From JALZUE01 sp051251725 (lineage in GTDB: Bacteria; Pseudomonadota; Gammaproteobacteria; Enterobacterales; Alteromonadaceae): a stretch of 64,000 nt of DNA. The notes beneath the pieces were generated by a model. It saw only the letters and a list, made by a program, of their open reading frames with translations. It was not told the DNA's origin and made no database searches. This document shows, piece by piece, positions 55,026-64,000 of the stretch (the stretch's first letter is position 1; each line of letters begins with the position of its first letter). The translations under genes and the position numbers were made by a program. The stretch is from contig JBPOFN010000009.1 in NCBI GenBank assembly GCA_051251725.1, forward strand, positions 62,001 to 126,000, in the 5' to 3' direction.

Positions 55026-55559
55026 TTATTGCATTACAAAGCCAGTAAACAAAACTTGTTCGACAATTTTGTTACTAGAAACTTCGGTCATAATTTTTTG
55101 CACTTCTTTCAACGCTAACTGTTTTAAAGAGGTTTTACCGGCACTAGTGCCTAAATCATCAGCATTGGCCTGTGAAAAAACATTGAGTATTGTACTCTCA
55201 ATTAAAGGCACATGTTTTTTTGCCTCTTCTTCGTTATCACTTCCGCGAACTAATAATTGCACGCGAATTTCAACAAATCTATCGCGCGCGGAACCTGGTA
55301 CATTAAAGCGAAAAGGCCTTGGCATTGGCACATACAAGGCAGAGCCCATTTCAGCACTGTCTGACTCAGCTTCTGCTGCTGGCTCACTTGAATCTAATGC
55401 CGCGTCTAATTCCGCTTGTGAAACATCTTCACTACTGCCGCCTAAGAAGAAAAATGCACCAGCACCACCAATGGCTAAAACAACCACAGCGATTATGATA
55501 ATAAGCATCTTTTTCTTCTTCGCGCCGTTATCAAGTTCTAATTCATTTTCTTCAGCCAT
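55026..55559 (-). CDS. fliL: Flagellar basal body-associated protein FliL
   Basis: Single-pass inner-membrane protein of 177 residues with a cytoplasmic start, a helix at about 16-37 (MLIIIIAVVVLAIGGAGAFFF), an acidic linker and a periplasmic stomatin-like domain (YVPMPRPFRFNVPG onward). It surrounds the stator units and supports torque. Conserved position between fliK and fliM. Confidence 0.95.
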   Translation of the reverse strand: MAEENELELDNGAKKKKMLIIIIAVVVLAIGGAGAFFFLGGSSEDVSQAELDAALDSSEPAAEAESDSAEMGSALYVPMPRPFRFNVPGSARDRFVEIRVQLLVRGSDNEEEAKKHVPLIESTILNVFSQANADDLGTSAGKTSLKQLALKEVQKIMTEVSSNKIVEQVLFTGFVMQ

Positions 55560-55648
55560 TTGGGATCCTTGTAAACACTTAAAACTGTTTCGTAAACTAT
55601 ATCCTTGATATGGTGCTAAGCCAATACAAGATAGTGAGTTTTATTCAC

Positions 55649-57904
55649 TTAAGCGTAGAAATCTACGCCGCCTGCTGAACCTTTAACCAATGTTGTCGCA
55701 ATAAAGCCATCGTCGCTGTTATTTGACTGTTCATCTCCGCCAAAACCGCCATTATTATTTTGTTCTGAGAAGTCGCCTTGTTGCTCGTTTTGCTTTTGCT
55801 GCTGTGAAACATTCGCTTCGCCAACATCAACACCTGACTCGCTCAACATATCGCGTAATTTACCCATATGTTGCTCTAACGCTTCTTTCGCCTGCGGATT
55901 TTGTACAATAAAATTAACCGCGGCTACGTCATTTTGTAGATTGACCCTCACATGAACATTACCTAACTCTGGTGGGTCAAGTTTAATATCTACTTGTTGT
56001 AGTTTTTGGCTGATCATTACCATGACTTTATTTTTTACGGCATCGACAAAGTCTTTACGGTGTATATTAATCGTTTCAGCAACCTGAACTTGATTGATTT
56101 TAGTTTGCGCAACATTCTCAGCCACTTGTTTATTAAAAACACCTTCTAACTGCATCGCATTACTATATGACTCGTTAGCTTTGCGCTCAGTGGTTTGCGC
56201 TGAAATTTCACTATTGAATAAACCAGCAGCCACGGCTTGTTTGATGTCATTTATGCCAGCCAATAATTGCTCAGCCGGTTTGACCTCAGCGGTCGGATCC
56301 TGCTCTGCTTTAACATTCTCAGTATTTGTCAGACTTTCACTTGCCGCTGTTTTAGCAGCGCTGCCTGCCGTTTGTAAGTTCAATAACTGCTCGGCCGTTT
56401 TTTTACTATCCACTGTTGCCGTATTGGATTGACCAAGGATAGATTTTTCATTAACTAACTGATTAACAATTTGCTGGCTAATTTCGGCATCTGGCGCTTG
56501 TACCGCTGCTAACTCAATACTTTTATTAGCAGCGTCTACAGCAAGCGCTTTTTCTTGCTCATTCGCGTTTGCATTTAATATAGTGTTGTTCACAGTACCT
56601 GCATGCTGTTGCTGTGTTTTCGCCGCTAAAAGTTGCTCTGCTTTGGGTTTAACACTTTGTTGTAGCTCATCCATTGCTGCAGATGCTTCAGAGGCAGATA
56701 AAACGCTATTAGTACTGTTAACGCTAGCAAGACTATCATCAGTGCCAGCATTATGTTGAGCGCGATTTATTGCCGATAACTCTATTGCCTGTTTAACGGT
56801 TTCTGCCCCACCTGCTTTTGCTGACTTATTTGCAGACTGCTCTAGCTGCTCAGCTTTTATCTTGCTTATATCACCAGCGTTTGTCGCCTCTGTGGCTTTA
56901 GTCGCATTAGCAGTTTGCGCTGATAAAGCTTCTTTTTGATTATTTAGTACTAACTGTTCAGATTCACTGCTTTCAAGGCTTCCGTCTACTTGTACTACAT
57001 TCGGTTGCAGTGGTGATTTGTTGGCATTAAGTTCAGTTTGATTACCCGCACTCATCAAGGTTTTGTTTAACGTTTTATCATCAAGTTGTAAACTTGCATT
57101 AGCCGCTTTATTAGCTGCTGAGTTAGCGCCATCAGTGTTAGCTTTTATTTTCGCTTGCGCTAGCTCAGCATTTGTTTGTGCATCGCTTGTTTGTTCAGAC
57201 AGTGCAGCCAATGACGATGCTAGCTGCTGATTAGCAGCCGCAGCTTTGCTTTCACTGTCGAGCGCCGGTTTATTGTCACTCGTTATTTGCGGATTTAGAA
57301 TGTTTTTAATACTTTCAGACAGGACACCAACTTTACTGTCAATAGCGGCTGGATCTGTATCATGGTTTTCTGACCGATTGGTGTCAGATAACAATTTGCC
57401 CGATCCGGTTAACATCGCTAATAAATCAGCAGGTGCGTACTGGTTAACATCCTTTGCATCTTGGCCTGATTTTACTGCTGTTTGTGCAGTTATTTCCGAT
57501 TGTTCAGCGCTCTTATTTTCATCCTTTGATGAATTAATCTTAGCCGCTGTTGCTGTGCTTTGAGTTTCAGCAACATCACTATCCGAGCTTTGCTCGTTGG
57601 CTTTATTTGATTGAGCTGCAGAAGCGTTATCATCGGCCTGCGATGCTTTAACCGAATTGTTTGCTGAGTTATTATTTGTGCTGGTTTCGCTGTGCTTGGC
57701 AGTTGCTGATTGGCGCTCGTCTGCTACTGATTTAGCTGCAGTACTTTGCGCTTTCTTGCCGTTACCCTCGGAGTCTATTTGCCGCTTAAGCTCTTGGGAA
57801 AAAAGGTTGTTTTTTTCACTATTATCCATCCCAGCGTTAATCTCTGCACCTTTATTCTCGGGTGGTGTAGCGACATCGACTGACAGTAACGTTACTTGGG
57901 GCAT
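55649..57904 (-). CDS. fliK: Flagellar hook-length control protein FliK, unusually large
   Basis: Hook-length ruler and export-switch protein, 751 residues, about twice the size of E. coli FliK. Residues up to about 620 are low complexity (Ala, Asn, Ser, Gln, Lys), as expected for an extensible ruler. The conserved C-terminal Flg_hook domain starts near 635 and includes VDIKLDPPELGNVHVRVN and EALEQHMGKLRDMLSESG. The C-terminus is GGVDFYA. The ATG at 57904 with a GGAA ribosome site is chosen over a TTG at 57931. Confidence 0.93.
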   Translation of the reverse strand: MPQVTLLSVDVATPPENKGAEINAGMDNSEKNNLFSQELKRQIDSEGNGKKAQSTAAKSVADERQSATAKHSETSTNNNSANNSVKASQADDNASAAQSNKANEQSSDSDVAETQSTATAAKINSSKDENKSAEQSEITAQTAVKSGQDAKDVNQYAPADLLAMLTGSGKLLSDTNRSENHDTDPAAIDSKVGVLSESIKNILNPQITSDNKPALDSESKAAAANQQLASSLAALSEQTSDAQTNAELAQAKIKANTDGANSAANKAANASLQLDDKTLNKTLMSAGNQTELNANKSPLQPNVVQVDGSLESSESEQLVLNNQKEALSAQTANATKATEATNAGDISKIKAEQLEQSANKSAKAGGAETVKQAIELSAINRAQHNAGTDDSLASVNSTNSVLSASEASAAMDELQQSVKPKAEQLLAAKTQQQHAGTVNNTILNANANEQEKALAVDAANKSIELAAVQAPDAEISQQIVNQLVNEKSILGQSNTATVDSKKTAEQLLNLQTAGSAAKTAASESLTNTENVKAEQDPTAEVKPAEQLLAGINDIKQAVAAGLFNSEISAQTTERKANESYSNAMQLEGVFNKQVAENVAQTKINQVQVAETINIHRKDFVDAVKNKVMVMISQKLQQVDIKLDPPELGNVHVRVNLQNDVAAVNFIVQNPQAKEALEQHMGKLRDMLSESGVDVGEANVSQQQKQNEQQGDFSEQNNNGGFGGDEQSNNSDDGFIATTLVKGSAGGVDFYA

Positions 57905-57984
57905 AGCAGTTCCAACTCTAAATAAATACAACTAAATTGTTCATCTGTACACAATAAAGCAAAACATATTCCACATTGCGTTAT

Positions 57985-58437
57985 TTAATAATTATTCGCT
58001 TGGCTTTTTCTAATATATTGTTGGGTCGAAATTTCATCGTACATACGCTGTTCAGCACGGTTTTCTTTCAGTTGTTGCCGAGCTTTATTTTTAGCTTGCA
58101 GGATCTCAACCGCTTGCACTTTTTGTCGCTGGGCTAACCAAGCTCTTTTTCTTTGCGCAACTAACGCTTCAGCTTGTTTTAAAGCAATAACCACCTGTTC
58201 ATTGGCAAAGTCTAATTTAGCAATAAACTTGTGAAAGTGATTATAGGTGGCACTGTCAATGCCAACTCTTGAACGATCGTTAAGCCGTTTCATATATTCC
58301 AAACGAAATTCTGCAACACTTTCTATCCGAGTAATATTTTGCTGATATTCTAATTCAGCCTGCTGTAATTCTTTCGCCGCTTGTGTTTCTTTATCATGTT
58401 CAAATTTGTATAGAGTATTTAATTGGCTATCGGACAT
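57985..58437 (-). CDS. fliJ: Flagellar protein FliJ
   Basis: Coiled-coil stalk protein of the flagellar export ATPase complex, 150 residues. The whole chain is helical, with LNTLYKFEHDKETQAAKELQQ and ITRIESVAEFRLEYMKRLND typical of FliJ. It is 38 bp after fliI. Confidence 0.9.
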   Translation of the reverse strand: MSDSQLNTLYKFEHDKETQAAKELQQAELEYQQNITRIESVAEFRLEYMKRLNDRSRVGIDSATYNHFHKFIAKLDFANEQVVIALKQAEALVAQRKRAWLAQRQKVQAVEILQAKNKARQQLKENRAEQRMYDEISTQQYIRKSQANNY

Positions 58438-58475
58438 CGCTAATTCCTATGTTGAAGCAATAACTAGTGAATAAA

Positions 58476-59831
58476 TTATCGCGCTTGGCTTTCAGCATGT
58501 GCTTGTGCAGCTGCAATAACTTCTTGTAATTGTTCAATACTTTGCTGAAAAGGAATAACTTCTTTCATTTTTTGCTGTAAAAAGAAATTAATCACAGGTA
58601 ATAAGCGAATTGCTTGATCAATACGAGGATCAGTGCCTTGACTGTATGCGCCAATGGAGATTAAATCTTTATTTTGTTGATATAAGGAGTAATTTTGTTT
58701 TAATAATCGGGCTAATTCTTGATGCTCTGGCGTAGTGACCATTGGCATAACTCGGCTGATCGAGCCTTCAATATCAACCGCTGGATAATGACCTGAGTCG
58801 GCTAATTCCCGTGACAAGACAATATGACCATCTAATATTGCTCTGGCCGCATCTGCGATAGGATCTTGTAAATCATCACCTTCGGTTAAAACGGTATAAA
58901 AGGCAGTTACAGAACCTTGTCCGTCACCGCCATTTCCCGCGCGTTCAACGAGTTGCGGTAATTTGGAAAAAACTGACGGTGGATAACCTTTAGTTGCTGG
59001 CGGTTCGCCAACGGCTAGCGCAATTTCCCGTTGCGCCTGGGCATAACGGGTTAATGAATCAAGCAACAACAAGACATTAAGACCTTGATCGCGAAAATAT
59101 TCACTAATGGTCACTGCAGTTTCACAACCTTTTAAGCGCATCAAAGGAGAATTGTCCGCAGGAGCGGCAACAACGACAGAACGCTTTCGCCCTTCTTCGC
59201 CTAAAATTTCTTCAATAAATTCTTTAACTTCGCGGCCACGCTCGCCCACTAAGCCAACAACTATAACATCAGCTGTTGTACCTCTGGTCATCATGCCCAT
59301 CAAGACACTTTTACCAACACCAGAGCCGGCAAAAAGCCCCATACGCTGTCCTTGACCAACCGTGATAAAACTATTAATCGAGCGTACACCAACATCTAAC
59401 GGCTCTTTGATTGCACGTCGAGCCAGCGGATTGAGTGGTTTAGATTCATAACCGTGATCTTCAGCTTTAATTGGCCCTAAATTATCAAGCGGTTTACCCA
59501 CGCCATCAATAACGCGGCCTAATAAGTTCATCGACAAGGGTAATTTTACTTTAGCGGATAAGGGTAAAACTCGCGCGCCTGGCGATACGCCTTGTAAGCT
59601 TTCTTCCGGCATTAAAAAGGTTTTATCTTGAGAGAAACCTATAACTTCAGCGATTAAATCCCCTTTTGAGGTTTCCACTAAACATTGGCTACCAATATGC
59701 GCTTTGACCCCAACCGCCTCAAGCGTTAAACCGACAACACGTACTAACCTTCCGGCCACAGAGGTTTTGTGAGGATGAATAAATTGTTGGCAATTATTTA
59801 ACCGCTGCTGCAATTTTTCGGGATCAAACAT
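58476..59831 (-). CDS. fliI: Flagellum-specific ATPase FliI
   Basis: Hexameric export ATPase resembling the F1 beta subunit, 451 residues. Walker A is GLFAGSGVGKSVLMG (near residue 170), followed by VGERGREVKEFIE and the Walker B stretch VLLLLDSLTRYAQAQREIA. It drives, with FliH and FliJ, delivery of export substrates. Confidence 0.97.
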   Translation of the reverse strand: MFDPEKLQQRLNNCQQFIHPHKTSVAGRLVRVVGLTLEAVGVKAHIGSQCLVETSKGDLIAEVIGFSQDKTFLMPEESLQGVSPGARVLPLSAKVKLPLSMNLLGRVIDGVGKPLDNLGPIKAEDHGYESKPLNPLARRAIKEPLDVGVRSINSFITVGQGQRMGLFAGSGVGKSVLMGMMTRGTTADVIVVGLVGERGREVKEFIEEILGEEGRKRSVVVAAPADNSPLMRLKGCETAVTISEYFRDQGLNVLLLLDSLTRYAQAQREIALAVGEPPATKGYPPSVFSKLPQLVERAGNGGDGQGSVTAFYTVLTEGDDLQDPIADAARAILDGHIVLSRELADSGHYPAVDIEGSISRVMPMVTTPEHQELARLLKQNYSLYQQNKDLISIGAYSQGTDPRIDQAIRLLPVINFFLQQKMKEVIPFQQSIEQLQEVIAAAQAHAESQAR

Positions 59832-59857
59832 AAAGTTTTGACGCTTTTGGGATTATT

Positions 59858-60733
59858 TTACTGATGTAATGATTCTTGCAAAAAAGAGTCCAATACCTCT
59901 TTTAAGCGCGACTTAATTGTTAAGTCGATATTCGAAGTGCTGTTTTCAATTTGGCAACTGCCAATTTCTTGGTGGGGGTGAGGTAGTAATCGCCAGCCTT
60001 TTTCTTGAATATGCTCTGCGCCAAATTCTTTTTCGACCATTTTAATATCTTGCGGATTCAAATAAATTTGCGTCGCAGGCTCTTGCATAGGTAAAGCTTT
60101 AATACCTTCACTAATCGCAGCCAATAAAATATCAGGATTGGTTTTAGCTTCTTGTAATGTCACCGCTTCAACTAATTGAACAAGCAAGTGCAGTAGCTGG
60201 TTTTCAACATTACCTTCAACTTTTTTAATCGGTTCATGTAAGTCATCAACCAACGCTTGCCACTGCTTAGCCAGCGTTTCAATTTGCTCTTGCCCTTGCG
60301 CTACCCCTTGAGTGATACCTTCTTCAGTACCGGCAGCCAAGCCTTGTTCGTGACCTTGTGTTTTGCCTTCTTCGAAGCCTTTAGCAAAACCTTCTTCTTT
60401 GCCGTCGCTAAAACCTTCATCAAAAGCAGCTTGACGAATATCTTCAATATCTTGTGCGGTTAATGGCGCCGGCTCTGCTTCTTGGGTACTTTCTGGTGGT
60501 TCATAGCGCCAGTTTGATTTAAGACCAAACGCATTAGTTTTATCTTCATCGACAACCGCTGATTTTACATTGGGAATTTCCCACAGATCGGCAATATCAT
60601 TGTCTTTATATTCAGCTTGTAGCTCTGCTTCAGTTTTATCGGCAATGTCGATTTTATTTTCAGCTGCGCCATCGACTTTTTGTTCTGCCTGACTTTCAGC
60701 ATCATTGTCGGTATTTATTTGATCTTGACTCAT
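59858..60733 (-). CDS. fliH: Flagellar assembly protein FliH
   Basis: Negative regulator and tether of FliI, 291 residues. After a disordered acidic N-terminus (about 1-95), there is a row of GxxxG-type repeats (DGKEEGFAKGFEEGKTQGHE and onward, about 110-150) that form a tight helix pair, then the C-terminal FliI-binding domain. This GxxxG series is the family hallmark. Confidence 0.94.
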   Translation of the reverse strand: MSQDQINTDNDAESQAEQKVDGAAENKIDIADKTEAELQAEYKDNDIADLWEIPNVKSAVVDEDKTNAFGLKSNWRYEPPESTQEAEPAPLTAQDIEDIRQAAFDEGFSDGKEEGFAKGFEEGKTQGHEQGLAAGTEEGITQGVAQGQEQIETLAKQWQALVDDLHEPIKKVEGNVENQLLHLLVQLVEAVTLQEAKTNPDILLAAISEGIKALPMQEPATQIYLNPQDIKMVEKEFGAEHIQEKGWRLLPHPHQEIGSCQIENSTSNIDLTIKSRLKEVLDSFLQESLHQ

Positions 60734-60745
60734 TCGTCACTACAC

Positions 60746-61795
60746 CTATAAGAACTCATCACCACCGCCAGCACCGCCTAACATAATTTCACCGGCATCA
60801 GATAATCGACGCGCAACCGAAAGAATTTCTTTCTGGGCAGTTTCCACTTCACTAATACGAACAGGACCCATCGCTTCCAGATCATCCGCCAGCATTTCAG
60901 CGGCACGTTTTGACATATTAGCCAAAATTTTATCTTTTAATGCTTCATCAGCGCCTTTAATAGCTTTCATTAAAGCATCTTGTTGTACTTCACGTAGAAT
61001 CGCTTGAATACCGCGATCATCAACTTCTGCTAAGTTTTCGAACACAAACATCAAGTCTTGAATTTGCTGGCTCATTTCTTCGTCATGCTCACGAATGGAG
61101 TCCATCAACATCCCTTCTACATTAGTATCAAGGTAGTTCATAATGTCAGCTGCTGCTTTTAAGCCGCCCATTTTCGCTGCTTGTGCGCCAGCTTGGCCGG
61201 CAAACTGTTTCTCCATAATTTCATTTAATTCTTGTAATGCTGCCGGTTGCACTTCTTCTAGATTGGCAATTCGCATCATTAAATCTAATCGCACTTTATC
61301 GGCAAATTGGCTTAATATTTCCGCCGACTGCTCTGGCGCTAAATAAGATAAAACTATGGTTTGAATTTGCGGATGTTCATTACGAATAATATTTGCTACT
61401 TGTTTCGAGTCCATCCATTTTAATGAATCTAAACCTTTCGCGCCGCTGCCCATGACAATTTGGTCGATGAGGTTGCCTGCTTTATCTTCACCTAACGCGG
61501 CCGTTAATGCTTTTCGTACAAACTCTTCACTTTGGAAACCAATGGTGGAGAAGTTTTGTATTTCATTAATAAAAAGTTTATGTACGGCAGTGATCTTTTC
61601 TTGGGTGAAGTCTTGCATGGCAGCCATTACCATACCCACTTGTTGCACCTGTTTAGGCTCTAAGTGTTTAAGGATTTGTGCCGCATCTTCTTCCGACAAA
61701 CTTAATAATAAAATGGCTGCTTTTTCAACGCCGTCAAGTTTTTCAACATCAAAACCTACGGGTGCTGGGGCTAGCTCTTGCGATTCATCACTCAT
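60746..61795 (-). CDS. fliG: Flagellar motor switch protein FliG
   Basis: Rotor protein that interacts with the stator, 349 residues. The N-terminal domain contacts FliF (LDGVEKAAILLLSLSEEDAA), the middle domain contains the EHPQIQTIVLSYL motif, and the C-terminal torque helix region reads DDRGIQAILREVQQDALMKA. Starts inside fliF (8-bp overlap). Confidence 0.97.
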   Translation of the reverse strand: MSDESQELAPAPVGFDVEKLDGVEKAAILLLSLSEEDAAQILKHLEPKQVQQVGMVMAAMQDFTQEKITAVHKLFINEIQNFSTIGFQSEEFVRKALTAALGEDKAGNLIDQIVMGSGAKGLDSLKWMDSKQVANIIRNEHPQIQTIVLSYLAPEQSAEILSQFADKVRLDLMMRIANLEEVQPAALQELNEIMEKQFAGQAGAQAAKMGGLKAAADIMNYLDTNVEGMLMDSIREHDEEMSQQIQDLMFVFENLAEVDDRGIQAILREVQQDALMKAIKGADEALKDKILANMSKRAAEMLADDLEAMGPVRISEVETAQKEILSVARRLSDAGEIMLGGAGGGDEFL

Positions 61796-63503
61796 CTTCC
61801 ATCAACCAACTTTTAACAACTTGAGACGATAATTCTGGTTCATTCGCTACTAAGGCGCGAACCGCTTTTAGGACATCTTCATCGCGATGTAAATCAGGTA
61901 GCTGTAGACTTCCATCTGGGGCAAAGCCAACAGCCGCTTCATCAAATTCTGTCCGTAACATATCCATAGTTTCATCACCTAAGTCGATATGACTATCTAG
62001 TGATTTTTCACCATAATCAGATGGTGATTGCTCTGGATTAATTAAGCGTTTTAACATTGGGCGTACGACCGCAAAAATAAGTACGATAATAATTAAGCCG
62101 CCCATTACTAGCTTTATAGTTTTTAAGAACCACGGCTGTTCATAAATAGGTAATTCTTCCACCACATCAAAATTAGATTTTGAAAACGGTATTGTCACTA
62201 CTTCTAACGCATCGCCACGCTGTAAATCAAAACCAATACTGCCTTGTAATAAACGGCGAATATTAGCGAGTTCTTGTACTGAGCGCGGTGTCGGCGTTAC
62301 TTCACCTGCTGCATTGGTTTCAGTTAAATAATCTAAAGCAACAGAAACGCTGATCCGGCGAATAACACCGGTTTGTTGTTTAGTGTAACTTATTGCTTCG
62401 TCTAACTCGTAATTTTTTGTTGATTCTGCGTGTTTTCTGCTTGGCATCACTCGTTGTTGATTACCACCGACTGCATTTTCTGGAATATCAGACTCAAGCG
62501 GTGGTTGATTGCTTAATGCGCCAGGAATACCGGCAGCGACACCACCAATAGAGTTGTCTTCAATTTTCATTTCGCTACGTAATGCCGGCAGATCAGAATT
62601 ATATCGACGCTGAGTTTCTTCGCTATTGGTAAAGTCCATGCTGACATCAACTTGTGCGGTATAATTTCCTAAGCCAATAACGGGAATTAAAATAGAATCA
62701 ATTTTATCTAAATATTGTTTTTCACGTGTTTGCTCAATATCAAGTTCTTTACGAGAACGAGAAGAAATAGAGTCTTGTGAACCTGAATTTAATAAGCGGC
62801 CATTTTGATCTGTCACCGTAACTCGATTAGGTGTTAAACCTTGTACCGCTGAGGCAACGATATCAACCACTGAATCAACTTCTTCTTCCGATAATAAGCG
62901 ATTACGTTGTAAAGTTAAAACGATAGTCGCTGACGGTGATTTTTGCTTACGGGCAAAAACATTATCACGCGGTATCGCTAATAACACCTTTGCTTTTGAT
63001 ACTGATTTTAAATCTTCAATGGTACGCGCTAGTTGCTGCTCGCGGCCATGTTTTAAACGCTCGCCTTCTAAGCGTTGGCTAACCCCAAAGCCCATATCTT
63101 GCATTAATATGTCGGTGCCTTCGGATGGTTCATCAGACAAACCTTCACGCGCCATAATTAATTTAACTTCTTGATAGTCACCAACTTGGACAGAAATCGT
63201 ATTATTTTCTTGAATATAGTCGACTTTGTTAGCATCAAGAAAGTCCATGGTTTTAATCAGTTGTTCGGTCGGTAACTTTGTTAAAAAGCGATAATCCGGT
63301 TGATTCGCCCACATGATCACAAAGACAGCAATTGCTAAACATATCGCTAATGCCATGATCAACGTTACTTGTCGTAAGATATCGACATTGCCCATAAAAG
63401 AGGCAAAACCCGATTTTTTTTCTTCGATGCTATCGCCAGAATCTTGCGCGACCATATCGCTGCTATCTGAAACTGCTATGCCGGTTGAACCTGTATCAGC
63501 CAC
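61788..63503 (-). CDS. fliF: Flagellar MS-ring protein FliF
   Basis: Forms the MS ring in the inner membrane, 571 residues. TM1 lies at about 41-65 (VTLIMALAICLAIAVFVIMW), the ring-building motifs (RBM) follow, the second TM is at about 460-482 (LVMGGLIIIVLIFAVVRPML), and the C-terminal tail ending LVANEPELSSQVVKSWLMED binds FliG. It overlaps fliG by 8 bp. Confidence 0.97.
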   Translation of the reverse strand: MADTGSTGIAVSDSSDMVAQDSGDSIEEKKSGFASFMGNVDILRQVTLIMALAICLAIAVFVIMWANQPDYRFLTKLPTEQLIKTMDFLDANKVDYIQENNTISVQVGDYQEVKLIMAREGLSDEPSEGTDILMQDMGFGVSQRLEGERLKHGREQQLARTIEDLKSVSKAKVLLAIPRDNVFARKQKSPSATIVLTLQRNRLLSEEEVDSVVDIVASAVQGLTPNRVTVTDQNGRLLNSGSQDSISSRSRKELDIEQTREKQYLDKIDSILIPVIGLGNYTAQVDVSMDFTNSEETQRRYNSDLPALRSEMKIEDNSIGGVAAGIPGALSNQPPLESDIPENAVGGNQQRVMPSRKHAESTKNYELDEAISYTKQQTGVIRRISVSVALDYLTETNAAGEVTPTPRSVQELANIRRLLQGSIGFDLQRGDALEVVTIPFSKSNFDVVEELPIYEQPWFLKTIKLVMGGLIIIVLIFAVVRPMLKRLINPEQSPSDYGEKSLDSHIDLGDETMDMLRTEFDEAAVGFAPDGSLQLPDLHRDEDVLKAVRALVANEPELSSQVVKSWLMEDE

Positions 63504-63535
63504 TAGACTTCTCCACTAAATTTACGGGTGCCCAA

Positions 63536-63892
63536 TTAAACTGGCATACTCATGATTTCTTTATAAGCTTCAACAAACTTATTTCGAATTTGAACGGTTG
63601 CGTCAAAAGCAATGCCGGATTTAGATGACGCGATCATCGTATCGGCAAGGGTGACACTTTCATCGCCTAACTCAAACGCTTTACGTTTAGCGCCGGTATC
63701 TTTTTGTAAGTCGTTAACAGCCCCGAGAGCATCTTTTAACAAGTCACCAAAATCATTAGATGAGGTGTTAACAGGTTTAATCGACAAGTTATCATTGCTG
63801 ATGTCGCCAACAGCGCGCGACGGCATCATATTATTAGCTTGTAATGCCATACCTTGCATTTGTGCGTATAAAGAATTGCCTTTGATATCCAT
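63536..63892 (-). CDS. fliE: Flagellar hook-basal body complex protein FliE
   Basis: Adaptor between the MS ring and the rod, 118 residues, with the family pattern GDLLKDALGAVNDLQK and SVTLADTMIASSKSGIAFDATVQIRNKFVEAY at the C-terminus. The start at 63892 (ATG, MDIKGNSLY) is chosen: a GTG at 63937 would precede or coincide with the transcription start predicted from the sigma-54 promoter. First gene of the fliE-flhB operon. Confidence 0.95.
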   Translation of the reverse strand: MDIKGNSLYAQMQGMALQANNMMPSRAVGDISNDNLSIKPVNTSSNDFGDLLKDALGAVNDLQKDTGAKRKAFELGDESVTLADTMIASSKSGIAFDATVQIRNKFVEAYKEIMSMPV

Positions 63893-63942
63893 GATGAACT
63901 CGCTTGTGTCAATTTCTTGTAAAAATGTTCTTAACACTGATT

Positions 63943-63961
63943 AAAGCAAGCTTAATGCCAA
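63943..63961 (-). promoter_or_regulatory. Sigma-54 promoter of the fliE operon
   Basis: On the minus strand, TTGGCATTAAGCTTGCTT has the GG and GC pairs exactly 12 bp apart, matching the -24/-12 consensus (TGGCAC-N5-TTGCW). The predicted start is near 63934, about 42 bp before the fliE ATG. Sigma-54 with FlrC-type activators drives this class of flagellar genes in polar flagellates. Confidence 0.8.
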
Positions 63962-64000
63962 ACGAATAAAGTATTTTAGTGCACTGTATTTAAAGGGATT

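Noticed and set aside
54895..55608. 237-residue plus-strand frame
   Set aside because: Spans the fliL gene and its borders on the opposite strand; Ser-rich shadow composition with no ribosome site.
63893..63937. N-terminal extension of FliE from GTG at 63937
   Set aside because: The sigma-54 promoter places the transcript start near 63934, and the extension does not fit FliE family length.

Overview
The window is AT-rich gammaproteobacterial chromosome. Gene families and order (a fliEFGHIJKLMNOPQR-flhB polar-type flagellar block, yoaA-tsaB-slp synteny, ppnN-xni, queF-syd, DUF3192, DUF3300, choice-of-anchor H) suggest a marine Alteromonadales bacterium, probably Colwelliaceae. That assignment is inferred from gene content and not tested. 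No tRNA, rRNA, CRISPR array or insertion sequence was recognised.

Layout. (1) 1-5541, minus strand: yoaA, tsaB, a small Gln-rich protein, an M50-like membrane protease, a Slp-type lipoprotein and the start of an alpha/beta hydrolase cut by the left edge; a small acidic protein lies upstream of yoaA. (2) 5770-12018, plus strand: histidine biosynthesis hisGDCBHA, preceded by a His-rich leader peptide with an attenuator. (3) 12281-17301, minus strand: a four-gene cassette (coiled-coil protein, membrane OmpA-domain protein, Rab/MglA-like small GTPase, GGDEF-EAL protein) that sits inside the his locus. (4) 17788-19193: the remaining his genes, hisF and hisIE. (5) 19427-26595: a small conserved protein, an ElaA-like acetyltransferase and a complete RND efflux operon. 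(6) 26764-29595, minus: adk and htpG, the latter with a clear heat-shock promoter. (7) About 29746-30075, minus: an unannotated RNA gene with 21 GGA motifs, many in hairpin loops, and a strong terminator. It is a CsrB-type sponge for CsrA, with a GacA/UvrY-type palindrome about 170 bp upstream of the predicted start. (8) 30373-38767: a second RND pump, a DUF6445 protein and housekeeping genes (syd, queF). (9) 38828-46301: M61 peptidase, a diguanylate cyclase, ppnN, xni and a DUF3300 protein. (10) 46437-50061: PepSY-PhoP-PhoQ-like two-component operon and a choice-of-anchor H protein. (11) 50090-63892, minus: fifteen flagellar genes from fliE to flhB, driven by a sigma-54 promoter at the right edge.

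How they connect. Several parts bear on the motile/sessile switch: the flagellar operon, two cyclic-di-GMP enzymes and the Csr RNA. The two genes flanking the PhoPQ operon carry the same promoter layout (TTCAG-N6-TTCAG, 11 nt, -10-like hexamer), which suggests a local regulon. The most likely under-described system is the GTPase/OmpA/coiled-coil/c-di-GMP cassette. The CsrB-like RNA is the strongest unannotated gene.
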